Positions 20,087-31,411 of a stretch of 64,000 bases of DNA are shown piece after piece. The notes under the pieces were generated by a model that saw nothing but the letters and a program-made list of their open reading frames with translations, searched no databases and was not told where the DNA came from. Source of the stretch: Antedon mediterranea (Eukaryota > Echinodermata > Crinoidea > Comatulida > Antedonidae). The stretch spans positions 10,269,001-10,333,000 of the forward strand of contig NC_092680.1 in assembly GCF_964355755.1 (NCBI RefSeq), written 5' to 3'. How positions within the stretch are numbered: position 1 is the stretch's first letter; every line of letters starts with the position of its first letter. The translations under genes and the position numbers were made by a program.

Positions 20087-22030
20087 GCAGCCTTCTCATT
20101 ACATAACACCCGACGCCAGTACAGTAGAACCTGTGTTTTACGTACCCTGATTTTACGTTCCCTCGATTTTACGTACGCTAAAAATAACCGATGACGTCAT
20201 CATTTTCTTACATTGAGGGCGCAATTTAACAACAACAAAGCACACAAAGCCACAAGCATGGCTGTGTGAGGAATTCTGCTGTGTGTGGGACAAGCTACGC
20301 ACTTGCATTCCCCATAAAGCAGCGACTGTTTTTTTTTTATAGAAAACAATTATATTTTACACTTTATTTAAACATCGCACAGCCTGTATATACTGTACTT
20401 TTCTAGTTAGGCCTCACATCTTGCTAGGCCTGCTAGCCTGGCCTGAATAGTCTAGGCAAGGCCTAGCTAGTGACCACCTGCATAATGTACAGAAGGCAAA
20501 CACGGCCAGCTACGATCTTTACGTATTTGGGGTCAATTTAAGGTCAACCTTGATTTTACGAATCCTTTGTTTTACGTACGCCTTTCGGTCCCGTACCGTA
20601 CGTAAAATGGAGGTTCTACTGTATCTGTCTATACTCACCAACCTCCACCCCTCTTCAATAACACCCCATACTCTATCTTAAAAACAAATTCTTCCCAGTG
20701 ATGGACACCCCAGATACACTGGGTGATGTGTTGAAGCCGGTTCCAGGACAAATTATGTTATTATCACTCCCAACCCATAATCCCTCAGCGGCAGTTTTCA
20801 AATGTAGTTTAAAACATTCCAAATACATTTTCGGTCATGGTGATAGGCCTACATGCCCACCCAAAACTCCCATCCGCTTCCCAGGGATGATTAAAAACTT
20901 TAACATTTTCCAACCACAATTCTGGTGTAAGCAAAATTCCCACTATCCCCTGAACCCAAACCCTATCTCCCAACCCCACTCTCGCACAATTGACGTTTTT
21001 TCCTTGGAGGATTGGTGATGTAGTTGAACACAGTAACCGTAAACAACATGTGTATGTTCACACAGGTATGGATGTCTGTAATGAGACAACCCAAGAGACC
21101 GATACATAGCTGGATATGGTTAAAGTACTTTGCTAAATGTGTAATTGAATAGGTGTCATATTGGTTAATTGGTTTTAACATTAGTTTAAAACCTTCTCAG
21201 AACACCCGACGCCAGTAGGCCTACCTCACTATACTCACCCACCCCTCTTCAATAACACCCCACACTCTTAAAAAAAAAAAAATTCTTCCCAGTACAAATT
21301 CAACTTCAAATTGAGAGGGTATACATAGCTACGATAGGCCTATGGTTTAAGTACGTTGTAAACTGTGTAAATAAATAGGTTTCATATTGGCTGATAATTA
21401 AAATATCTAATTTTGATACTGCGGCTCCCTAGCCTTCTTTCTCCTCTCACCATCCAAGCCACAATCAACAAACCTTAACTCCTCCCCTGGACAGTTCAAA
21501 TGTAGTAACTTTTCCTATTACAATTCCAATCATATAGGCTACTTCATTACGCCAGCATGTTCGGTCCTCCTCCTCCCACTTCAAACACACCCCAGATACT
21601 GGGTAACGTGTTTAAGAAGGTTCCAATAAAAATTATGTTAGCCATTTCCCAACCCATAATCCCTCAGTGGCAGTTTTCATAAGTAGTTTAAAACATTCCC
21701 AATACAGTTTCGGTCATGGTGATAGGCCTACATCCCCACCCCAAACTCCCAGCCGCTTCCCAGGGATAATTAAATACTTTAACATTTTCCAACCACAATT
21801 CTGGTGTAAGCAAAATCGCCACTATTATCCCCTGAACCACACTCTCCCACAATTGACGTTGACGCATGGTGATGTAGTTGAACACAGTAACAGTAAACAA
21901 CGTTTGTATGTTAACACAGGAATGGATGTCTGTAATGAGACAATCCAAGAGACCCATACATAGCTAGATATGGTTAAAGTACTTTGCTAAATGTGTAAAT
22001 GAATAGGTGTCATATTGGTTAATGAATAAA
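20087..22030. repeat. Two tandem modules inside the Helitron
   Basis: The module starting TAGTTTGCAGCCTTCTCA at 20087 recurs at 21183 (period about 596 bp once the 500-bp MITE is removed). A second block, 20698-21180 (CCCAGATACACTGGGTGATG onward), recurs at 21590-22030. A third shorter motif, GGTACAATTGCGGTCA with ACCCCATATGTA-like neighbour, occurs about 22238, 22398 and 22437. No coding capacity. Confidence 0.7.
20122..20621. mobile_element. Tc1/mariner (pogo/Tigger-like) MITE
   Basis: A 500-bp element bounded by TA dinucleotides (20120-20121 and 20622-20623). Terminal inverted repeats begin CAGTAGAACCT and include ATTTTACGTAC. The paralogous module at 21183-21240 lacks it and shows the empty site CGACGCCAGTA, confirming the insertion. 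No transposase frame. Confidence 0.8.
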
Positions 22031-22563
22031 ATATGTAAATCTATATACGCCTTGCTGAGGATAATTAAAATACTGTAAAACTTTTGTAGTATAATTTTAC
22101 AATTCGATAGCCTACAACCCCGAGCCCTAGCAAAAAATGACATCACAAACCACCACACCACCCCCCGCCCCCATCCCTTCCACAAAAACCCCAGGAGTCG
22201 GGGGAATTTTTTTTAATGTAGTTTAAAACCTTCCGGGTACAATTGCCATCATTTTGATACCCCATACGTATGGTTACGTGCAGAAACAGAAATTTGTATA
22301 ACGAACAAACATCGAAAGTGGGGGTTTTGACCACATTTTGGTCCTTAACATGGATCCTAGGTGGCGGATGATGTTGAAATATAGCTTAGAACATTCCCGG
22401 TACAATTGCGGTCATAACATAGCTTAGAACATTCCCGGTACAATTGCGGTCATTTTGATACCCCATATGTAAGATTACGTGCAGTAACAAAAATTTGTAT
22501 AACGAACAAACAAACAAACAGACAAACAGACAGACAGACAAACTCTCTCACTTATAATATAGA

Positions 22564-22713
22564 TTATGTCTCCACACGGAGCATTGAAGGTGTACAACAA
22601 CGTTAATACAACGTATCGCCTATTGTGCACCGCTCTCATACAATGAACAGTGACTACAACATCGTGACTAGCCTAATTTACATATCAAGGTATCAAGGTG
22701 CGATGTACATACA
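22564..22713 (-). repeat. BEL/Pao 5' LTR, part 2
   Basis: Continues the right LTR after the Helitron; matches 6334-6485. The match to the left LTR ends at GTACATACA (22705-22713), giving the outer edge. Confidence 0.84.
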
Positions 22714-24442
22714 TAACAACCATCACTTTAATCAATGTCACCATCACCTTTGTCATCACCACATCATAATCAACTTAACTTCATCGCCACGAATGTATAT
22801 CAACATTATCATTGTGACAATTGAACTAGTGCTGTGGAGTAGCTTTACGTCATGTAGTTGAGTAATTGGTCAGACAACTGCCTTCCTCGGTCTCACATAA
22901 GAATTACTTGCTAATTTGTTAGCAGGTGTTTCAATGTACTTAATATAAAGTAAAAAAATTACGTCAGAGTGGGACAAACATCTGACCAATCATCATAGTG
23001 ACCATAAGTATTATCATCATCATCGATACCATCATAAATGGTCTAACCTAGCTCAATTATCATCTCTATTATATATATAGGCCGCCTCCAACCCACGTTC
23101 TTGACTATCGCTTTTTACTGAGCAAAAGGGCGTTACCCGACTATAGCAACCACACACATCTAAAGTTGCACGATGGAGGCATGTTTTCATAAGCCTGGAA
23201 AATGTGTTTTGTTATAATTAGAAATTAGAAGAGATTGGATTATTATCAAAGACAAAATAAAAATCACCGATGAGTTTGGAGATAAACAATAACCTCTTGT
23301 AAAAGTATAATATTATTGGAAACTAATTATTACTTTTTATAAGCCAAATTAAAAAAAATCTCATTTACAATCTCTATCTATTCATAATGTTTCAAATTTA
23401 GGCAACAGATAACAAAGCATTACAAATATTTATCATATTTTGATATATTTATTATAGGGCCTATTCTGTCCTGCAAAATCAAATAAAAACAAGTCAATCC
23501 GCATTTTAGTTACTACTTTACATCGCTTTACGGTAAATGCCAAACACTTCACAATATTTAGAAAGTAGAACCAGGGAAGTCCCTGGCAGAACTAATCTAC
23601 CCGTTTGCTATTATCATGATTCCCGCCGGAAATGCTGAATATAGTATCTTGTCTGTTCTTGCAATCTGATGGGTACGGATGTTTTAGTCTTTAATTGCAA
23701 ATTTTAAAAAAAGAATCATTTTAAGTGTTCATAATGTCTGAGAATTAACTGATTGATTTCCGAAGAAAGCATTAGCATTTTAATCAAATTATAAGCTCCG
23801 AAAGAGAATTTTATTTTTTAAACCAAATTATATCATTTATTTTACTATTTTGATTCTGTAATAAGGAAGTTATTAATAAAGTCGAACACGTTGTGCGTCT
23901 TCATAACTGGTGATCATAACACGGTTCCAGGGGGAATTTTACAATTTTTAGGCCCATGGCCAAAGTATTTCAAAATAATGTATCCACCACTGACAGGCCC
24001 GTAGCCAGGGGGTTTTTTTTGGGGTTCGGGCGAACTCCTTACCCCCCCCCCCCCCTTTTGCGCGAACCCCCCTTTTACCAGCGAACCCCCCTTGAAAAAC
24101 AAAGGCCCCACTTCCAAAATCTTGCAATTAATTATCAATTATAGCAGATTTTTTGGTCATTTTACTTCTATTGACTATGTTTAAATCGATCGAATATACA
24201 GATTGTCCGATGTCAAAGTCACTGCTGAGCGTGAGATCGAGAGATTGTTGAGAGATGATGGTTATAAATAGGACAGAAAAATGGGCTTTTCGGAACGCAC
24301 AAGATCACGTTCAGTTCAGTTCAATCTTTTTGGGGATTTTTATTTTTTTCCTGGAAATATTTTTTATTAAACCAAAGAATTTCACTGTGTAAACTTGAAT
24401 AAAAATGGTGCTGAGTTCAATTGGTACGTGTACGTAGGCCTA
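22714..24442. other. AT-rich intergenic stretch, no gene seen
   Basis: No coding region or complete repeat recognised. A C/G-homopolymer-rich patch at about 23990-24080 (runs of T, G and C around GGGCGAAC) looks like the decayed end of an interspersed repeat. Short runs of CAT/ATC repeats occur at 22714-22800 and 23000-23030. Confidence 0.5.
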
Positions 24443-24825
24443 CCGTATATTTCGGTGTATAAGACGCACTTTTGACACGCAAATTTGACCTCTAAATGTT
24501 ACCCTAATTAATTTAATTACCTACTAATAAAAAAAAAATAAAAAAAAAAAAAAAAAATAAATAAAAATAGTGTACTACTTTGCAATGTAGGCCTAGCTAG
24601 TTACTCACTCCTGTCTAACCACAGTGTGGTAACAAGTTTATTGAATTTTTAGTTAAGATAATTGTCATCCTCGACTGTATTAATTAATATTACAGTACGC
24701 ATTATACCCATAGTAGGCCTGTTAAGTGACCCAATCCTTCAAATTGTGATAACATTCTGAAACTTTGCACAGTTATTCATTAGGGTGTCAAAAATATGAA
24801 ATGGAAGGGTTGCACAAAATTTAGT

Positions 24826-25600
24826 CAGGGGAAAGCCGCCATTTTGGATTTCAAAATGGCGGACCCAAATTGTTCACTTTTCAGGTATATCTCTGCTAAA
24901 TAGGCACCTAGAGTTCTGAATTTAGGTGCAAATTATATGGTAATGGGGTCACCAAACATATTGGTATAACTAACATTTTAATTGCATGGCGGCCATTTTG
25001 GATTTCAAAATGGCGGACTTCAAATTTTCACTTTTTAGGTATATCTCTGCTAAAGAGGCACCTAGAGTTCTGATTTTAGGTGCAAAATATATGGTAGTGG
25101 GGGGGTCACCAAACATACTGGTATAACTAACATTTTGATTCCATGGCGGCCATGTTGGATTTCAAAATGGCGGATTTCAAATTTTCTTTTTTCAGGTATA
25201 TCTCTGCTAAAAAGGCACCTAGAGTTCTGATTTTAGGTGCAAATTATATGTTAATGGGGTCACCAAACATATTGGTATAACTAACATTTTGATTGCATGG
25301 CGGCCATTTTGGATTTCAAAATGGCGGACTTCAAATTTTCACTTTTCAGGTATCTCTGCTAAAAAGGTACACAGAGTTCTGATTTAGGTGCCAATTATAT
25401 GGTAATGGGTAACCAAACATATTGGTATTTAACTGACATTTTTATTGCATGGCGGCCATTTTGAATTTCAAAATGGCGAACTCAAAATGTTTCAGTACGG
25501 TACCTACAGTTATAATTTTAGGTACAAAGTATAATATAGTATTGAGGTCAACAAACATATTGGTATAACGTCTTTGATTGCATGGCGGCCATTTTGAATG
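24826..25600. repeat. Tandem array of about 150-bp units with CCGCCATTTTG palindromes, left arm
   Basis: Units start at about 24837, 24988, 25146, 25301, 25452 and 25585 (spacing 151, 158, 155, 151, 133). Most contain the small palindrome CCATTTTGgatttCAAAATGG, then ATATCTCTGCTAAA and CACCTAGAGTTCTGA. Non-coding. Confidence 0.85.
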
Positions 25601-25759
25601 TAGCTCAACCCGTACTGGCTTTACACTATTTGTTTATGTTCATAATTACATGCATTTAACACGGACACTTATTGTAGATCACATTTTCCCTGGCAACCAC
25701 ACAGCTCTGTACATCGTAAATCACTCTTTCTGCATTTACAGCATCCAAGATCACAGTCG

Positions 25760-26450
25760 GTGTGTCTACAGCGAATTAAAGCCTTTGTGACATCTGAAAG
25801 TTCCGGCAATGAACTCCAAGCTGGACTAAATTTGTTGCCGTCCTTCCTCTATCCCCAGTTCGCTGGGTCCTGTTCAACCCTGAATGCATCTAGACAGTCG
25901 TACCACTTCCTGGCTTCCGTTTCACAAGTTCTCTTAATGCTGCAGATGTTGGGGGATATTTTCAATAGTCTTTCTCTTGTTGTAAAAAGATATCGTCTTG
26001 CATCATTAAATGTTCTGCAGTAGACATAGTTACAACAAACTGTTCTAGATAATCTGTGTCTGTTTCACTAACATGCCCTACAGACAATGACATCCTCTCA
26101 AAAACTGGAGTCATACATGGCATCTTTTTCAAAGTCTCGTTAAATGTAGCTTTACCTTTTCCTTAAACAGATGAAGTTCTATCACAACCGCTAATGGTAT
26201 GAAAGAACAAGTAAGCGGCTGATGCTTGTGGTCCAAGAGAAGAAGCAATCTCGTGTATTGGGATGTACTTCAAGTGCTTCCCCACTCCAAACTCGATCCG
26301 AAGCTCGTGGATGCCAGGTATTCTGTGGAAAGCTGACAACAACATCACTGTGTACAGTCTTGACAATGCGTGGAAAATTTCAGCGGCAAGTTTAACGTGA
26401 ACAAACATACGTTCATCTGCCTCTTCTATGTTACATGGCATCAGCGATTG
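25760..26450 (-). pseudogene. Decayed TE-associated coding relic, left palindrome arm
   Basis: On the minus strand a 92-residue frame (26163-26441) reads MPCNIEEADERMFVHVK, then FGVGKHLKYIPIHEIASSLGPQ and FFHTISGCDRTSS. Downstream (25797-25915) the minus strand holds pieces matching the ending in the other arm. I recognise the pattern EEADxRM ... G-GK-xYIPxH ... FHxxxGCD from multicopy uncharacterised proteins in animal genomes, but cannot name its function. The acid residues resemble a metal-dependent nuclease motif; that is only a guess. Broken and partial. Confidence 0.55.
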
Positions 26451-27144
26451 TATATTTACTGGTTTGTTACAGCTCTGTCTCCCAAAGACCCTACAAACAT
26501 TCCGTGATTTGTGCCAATGTTCTCTACTACTTCAGTTACAATAAATGAAAACAACTCTGATTTGTTGTCATCAAATCTAAAAAATGTGGTCCAATTGTTG
26601 GGCAAGCTCCTGCTGGCTTTAACGACCCTCCTTACACCAGAGACTGTCGTTAAAGTATCTATCGAAAAACAAATCTAGTCGTGTCACTGATCAAAGTTGA
26701 TGGTTGTATGACACTTGATATATACTTAATGAATGTCTTCGAATCATTGGGCCTGAGCATATTGATTATTGCTGGTCCATCTAACACCTTGGCAGCAACT
26801 AATGGTGCTTCATTTTGTCGTACAACCATATATAGACCATCAACTTCGATCAGTGACGTGACCAGATTTGGTTTTCGATAGATACTTTAACGACGGTTTA
26901 AAGTCTAGTACGCGCTAGTACGCGTTCAAACCGCGGCTCTGGTGTAAGGAGGGGCGTCAAAGCCAGTGGGAGCATGCCCAACAATTGGACCACATATTCG
27001 AGATATGACGACAACAAATCAGAGTTGTTTCATTAATTGTAATTGAAGTAGTAGAGAACATTGACACAAATCACGGAATGTTTGTAGGGTCTCTGAGAGC
27101 GAGACAGAGCTGTAACAAACCAGTCTGTAAATATAAAACCGCTG

Positions 27145-27850
27145 ATGCCATGTAACATAGAAGAGGCAGATGAACGTATGTTTGTTCATGTTAAACATGC
27201 CGCTAAAATTTGTCCGCGCATTCTTGTCAAGACTGTAGACAGTGATGTTGTTGTTATTTCATTGTCAACTTTCCACAGAATACCTGGCATCCACAAGCTT
27301 TGGATCGAGTTTGGAGTGGGGAAGCACTTGAAGTATATCTCAACACACAAGATTACTTCTCTTGGATAACAAGCATCAGCCGCTTACTTGTTCTTTCATT
27401 CCTTTAGCAGTTCTGATACAACTTCATCTGTTCAAGGAAAGGAATTTGAGACGATGTCATTGTCTGTAGGGGATGTTAGTGACACAGATTATCTAGAACA
27501 GTTTGTTGTAACTATGTAGAAAGAAGGTAAATGATGCAAGACGATATCTTTTTACTACAGACTATTGAAAATATCCCCCCCCCTCCAACATCTGCGGCAA
27601 TAAGAGAACATGTGAAACGGTCTTTTCTACAAGCCAGAAAGTGGTACAACTGTCTAGATGCATTCAGGGTTGAACAGGACCCAGCAAACTGGGGATGGAG
27701 GAAGAACGGCAACAAATTTAGTCCAGTTTGGAGTTCATTGCCGGAACTTTCAGATGTCACAAATCGCTGTGACACACCGACTGTGATCTTGGACTTGGAC
27801 ACTGTAAATGCAGAAAGAGTGATTTATGATGTACAGAGCTGTGTGGTTAC
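27145..27850 (+). pseudogene. Decayed TE-associated coding relic, right palindrome arm
   Basis: Plus-strand counterpart of the left relic: 27145-27369 reads MPCNIEEADERMFVHVKHAAK and VKTVDSDVVVIS, so this arm retains residues lost from the left. It stops at 27367. Then 27380-27510 continues LFFHSFSSSDTTSS and DTDYLEQFVVTM in broken frame, and 27531-28019 carries HVKRSFLQARKWYNCLDAF and NWGWRKNGNKFSPVWSSLPELS. The last part of that frame is tandem-array sequence and not coding. Two partial copies head to head, both reading outward from the centre. Confidence 0.55.
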
Positions 27851-28330
27851 CAGGTTTGAGCTACATTCAAAATGGCCGCCATGCAATCAAAGACGTTATA
27901 CCAATATGTTTGTTGACCTCAATACCATATTATACTTTGTACCTAAAATTATAACTGTAGGTACCGTACTGAAATATTTTGAGCTTGCCATTTTGAAATT
28001 CAAAATGGCCGCCATGTAATCAAAGTGTTAGTTAAATAGCAATATATTTGGTGACCCATTACCATATAATTTGCACCTAAAATCAGAGCACTGTGTACCT
28101 TTTTAGCAGAGATATACCTGGAAAGTTATTGGGGTCCGCCATTTTGAAATCCAACATGGCCGCCATGCAATCAAATGTTAATTATACCAATATGTTTGGT
28201 GACCCCACAACCATATATTTTGCATGTAAAATCAGAACTCTAGGTGCCTCTTTAGCAGAGATATACCTGACAAGTGAAAATTTGAGGTCCGCCATTTTGA
28301 AATCCAAAATGGCGGCTTTCCCCTGACCAA
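27850..28330. repeat. Tandem array of about 150-bp units, right arm (inverted)
   Basis: Inverted counterpart of the left array with units near 27870, 28003, 28154 and 28306 (spacing 133, 151, 152). Fewer units than the left arm. Confidence 0.85.
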
Positions 28331-29301
28331 ATTTTGTGCAACCCTTCCATTTCATATTTTTGACACCCTATTGAATAACTGTGCAAAGTTTCAAAATGTT
28401 ATCACAATTTGAAGGATTTGCCTAAAATATGCTCCTTAACATGCCTACTACCAGGCCTAGTAGTACTCTCTGAACTCGCGGGTGTGTATTCTAGCAGCAT
28501 GCAGCATGCATCACAGCGCAACACATTTATGGAAGAGTCCATTAATTACGGTGGTGTCACATTTAAATTACACAATAACTATTTCCCTTGATCACGGTGG
28601 TTCATTTTTATTACATCTCTATGTCAACAATCACATAATTTTATAATCATGTAGGCAATAGTTCGTATGTCAAGCGATATCAAAAAGAGTGTGTTGTTAT
28701 TGTGTTAAGTAGCTTCCCCTAATCTCATAGTGTATATGGCCAACAGTGCTGGTCACCAGGCAAGGGGCACATGGTTAGTGCTCTCCTCTCCTCATATTGA
28801 TGTAATGCATGAATGGAAATAGGAAAGATTTTCATATAGGCCTACACAACATGATATTCCTGGTTCATTATCAGCCCAAAAAACTGAACATCATTTGGAT
28901 TGATTTTATAATGGTCATACACACAATAAGAAGGTATATATTTAAATAATATGAAATTAAAGTTACTTAAATAGACATAGGCTAGCCCTACCCACACAGT
29001 GCATCTTAACTGAAACAATATGGGGATTTCCCTTTTCATTGAACGTTCAGTTGAAGTAGAGACTGATTACGATGTAATAAAGGCAATCAAACAAAATTAT
29101 ATCATTTGATTCTAATAAATATGTCTCAAATATCGTTGTTTTATTATTAAAATACCATTGTTTTGATTGTAAAATGTTTAAATTTCGGCCTAGAAATAAG
29201 TGCGTCTTATGCATCGACTACATAAAAAATACTAATATTTCAGTCTCCGTTAAGGGTGCGTCTTATACATAGGTGCGACTTGTACACCGAAATATACGGT
29301 A

Positions 29302-30269
29302 CTATTTGTTTTTTATGTTTATAGGATAAGAAATTATTTAAGGGCCTAATATAATATACTTTTTTGCAACAATAAAGCTGTATTTCATGATCAGTACTAC
29401 TAACTTCCATAATACTGTACTATATAATTTCTCTGCATAACTCAGATTTTAGTAGGTAAAAAATGTCTCTGTAAGCTTATTAAAACAACCGAAATTGCTC
29501 TGAGAGCCAAAGCTTCCAGGGGCCTTCGCCCCCTGGACCGTTACGGTTAGGTAATTTGGTTTTGACAAGCAATTACTGTCAGTGCTTTGTAAGTTATTGT
29601 GATTTTATTGCCCTGGAGTGTCATTTGAGCCACAAGTTCTAACTACAAGTCCTTGCCCACTGGAGGTTGGTCTAACCTGAGATGATTCGCATGGAAGACC
29701 TTTGCGCAGGCTACCTAGAATTCTCATGGGCCATTAAATATTCAGTTTCAACTTTTAGATTTTATGTGGTTTGAGACTTTGTTGAGCATTTTTAAAAATG
29801 TGTATAGGCCTACTACAGTACATAATATTAATATTTAATCAAAGATAAGAACAAAATAATGCAATATACATTGAGATATAAATGATGTAAAATAAACCAT
29901 AAAGATTAATACAATAAACTACAAATAGCCAATTTTTAAGTTTGAATGGAAAAAAATGATTGACCTATGAAAGAACCCTAAAATAAACATATAAATAAAA
30001 ATAAACGCCAAGTGATGATAACCAATTTAAATTAATACACATTAAAAAGTTTTATCATCATGTAAATAATTATCTTAAATTAAAAATGAAAGATATATTT
30101 AGGTTAACAAATTGAATATAATATGTTTCCTTTTTTCTTATCACTCTTGAAAAGTAATGTTATCTGTTATCTGCCAGAGTCACATGTTCTGACCCTTTCT
30201 TTCCTTCATTTGTTTAGCTCTGTTGATGAATACTCTGATACTTTTTTTCGTAAAATGCTACAAACAAGT
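29302..30269. other. AT-rich stretch, no gene seen
   Basis: No supported coding region. A small GC island with the palindrome CCAGGGGCCTTCGCCCCCTGG lies at about 29517-29537 (a motif typical of interspersed repeat ends). The rest is AT-rich. Confidence 0.45.
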
Positions 30270-31228
30270 GTGTATGTTTTTTACCCTGCCACTGTTTTAT
30301 TACAACACAATTTTGTGTACCCTGCCACTGTTTTGTATCCCTGCCACCGTTTTTGTATCCCTGCAATCTTCTTTTTTCCCAGAAACTTTGTATACAACAC
30401 AAGTTTTTGTATCCTAGACCACGGCTTGGTCGTACCGTCTCTGTTTTTGTACCCTGATACCGTTTTTGTACCATGTCACCGTTTTTGTACCCTGCCACTA
30501 TTTTTGTACCTTGCCACTGTTTTTGTACCCATCTGCCATCGTGTTTGTACCCTGCCACCGTTTTTGTACCCAGCTGCCATCGATTTTGTACTGCCACCTT
30601 TTTGTACCCTGCCACTTTTTTTGTACCCTGCCACCGTTTTTGTACCCTGCGACTGTTTTTGTACCCTGCGACTGTTTTTATAGCCTGCCACCGTTTTTGT
30701 ACCCTGCCACCGTTTTTGTACCCAGCTGCCATCGATTTTGTACTGCCACCGTTTTTGTACCCTGCCACTTTTTTTGTACCCTGCCACCGTTTTTGTACCC
30801 TGCCACTGTTTGTGTACTTTGCCACTGTTTATGTACCCTGCAACTGTTTTTGTACCCAGCTGCCATCGTTTTTGTACCCTGCCATCGTTTTTGTACCCTG
30901 CCACCGTTTTTGTACCCTGCCACTGTTTTTGTACCCTGCCACCGTTTTTGTATCCTGCCACCGTTTTTGTACCCTGCCACTGTTTTTGTACCGAGCTGCT
31001 ATCGTTTTTGTACCCTGCCACCGTTTTTGTACCCTGCCACCGTTTTTGTACCCTCCACTGTTTTTGTACCCTGCTCATTTTTTTTACCCAACTGCCATCG
31101 ATGTTGTACCCTGCCACTGTTTTTGTACCCAGCTGCCATCGTTTTTGTACCCTGCCACTGTTTTTGTACCCAGCTGCCATCGTTTTTGTACCCTGCCATC
31201 GTTTTTGTACCATGCCACTGTTTGTACC
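30270..31228. repeat. 19-bp minisatellite, block 1
   Basis: About 48 units of GTTTTTGTACCCTGCCACC with variants, notably a longer one, GTACCCAGCTGCCATCG, that recurs at irregular intervals. Because 19 is not a multiple of 3 and the unit lacks stops in five or six frames, long open frames occur on both strands (up to 283 codons, repeating FVPCHRFCTLPPFLYPAT). These are repeat artefacts. Confidence 0.9.
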
Positions 31229-31411
31229 CTTCCACCAGGGCCTTGCAGCCTTTTAAACACTGCCTGACATACAAAGATATTTTAAGTCATTTTGTGAAAG
31301 ATATACTTTCCCATTAAATTAAATAAATGGAATATCACAACCACTAAGTATTTATTCCTGTATAAGGTCAGCAATCAGATTTCCCGCGAACTATTGTATA
31401 AAATCATTGAC
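31229..31411. repeat. Interruption between minisatellite blocks, related to 33670-33990
   Basis: About 180 bp with TTTGTGAAAGATATA, TTCCCATTAAATT and CAAGGTCAG-like phrases that recur in the same order at 33690-33990. The two copies look like descendants of one dispersed repeat, or one is a partial duplication of the other. Confidence 0.6.

Larger units (their letters stand above)
20044..22563 (-). mobile_element. Non-autonomous Helitron in BEL LTR
   Basis: On the minus strand it starts TCTATATTATAAGTGAGAG (22563 leftward) and ends with a GC hairpin (CCCGCCC-TGGG-GCGGG, plus positions about 20057-20073) a few bases before CTAG at 20047-20044. The flanking bases are A before TC and T after CTAG, the Helitron rule for insertion between A and T with no target duplication. 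No Rep/helicase frame exists, so it is non-autonomous. Next to its 5' end is a (GTCT/GTTT)n run. Its inside is made of repeated modules and one MITE. Confidence 0.72.
6016..22713 (-). mobile_element. BEL/Pao LTR retrotransposon with three nested insertions
   Basis: A minus-strand element bounded by LTRs that begin TGTATGTACATCGC and end GCAGAACA in its own sense. Reading from right to left: 5' LTR, gag, zinc knuckles and protease, BEL-type RT, RNase H, integrase, 3' LTR. Removing the Penelope-like element (8383-11269), the LINE (12671-16380) and the Helitron (20044-22563) leaves about 7.6 kb, a normal size for BEL/Pao. Several frameshifts show it is dead. No matching target duplication is seen: the left flank ends AGATT inside inverted gag and the right flank starts TAACA, so the left side has been rearranged. 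Confidence 0.87.
24733..28421. repeat. Giant imperfect palindrome, arms about 2.0 and 1.6 kb
   Basis: The left arm (24733-26712) and right arm (26838-28421) match as inverted copies, with a spacer of about 125 bp. Matching landmarks: CAATCCTTCAAATTG at both outer ends; the tandem arrays; a coding relic near 25797-25915 and 27620-27780; a second near 26160-26450 and 27140-27430; GTCGTTAAAGTATCTATCG near the centre. The left arm has about two extra tandem units, and the right has extra bases near 26890-26935. Confidence 0.82.
24443..29299. mobile_element. TA-flanked element with terminal inverted repeats around a giant palindrome
   Basis: Terminal inverted repeats begin CCGTATATTTCGGTGTA and include a second phrase AAGACGCAC; both ends are flanked by TA (24441-24442, 29300-29301), as for Tc1/mariner-pogo type transposons. 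The 4.86-kb interior contains the palindrome 24733-28421. Whether the palindrome is part of this element or a later insertion into a smaller MITE is unclear. No intact transposase. Confidence 0.65.

Noticed and set aside
6016-22713. An intact endogenous retrovirus with envelope gene
   Set aside because: No envelope-like frame follows integrase; domain order and motifs are BEL/Pao, and all genes are frameshifted.
24733-28421. CRISPR array, suggested by regular ~150-bp repeats
   Set aside because: Unit length, inverted arms and the animal context do not fit; there are no short direct repeats with unique spacers.
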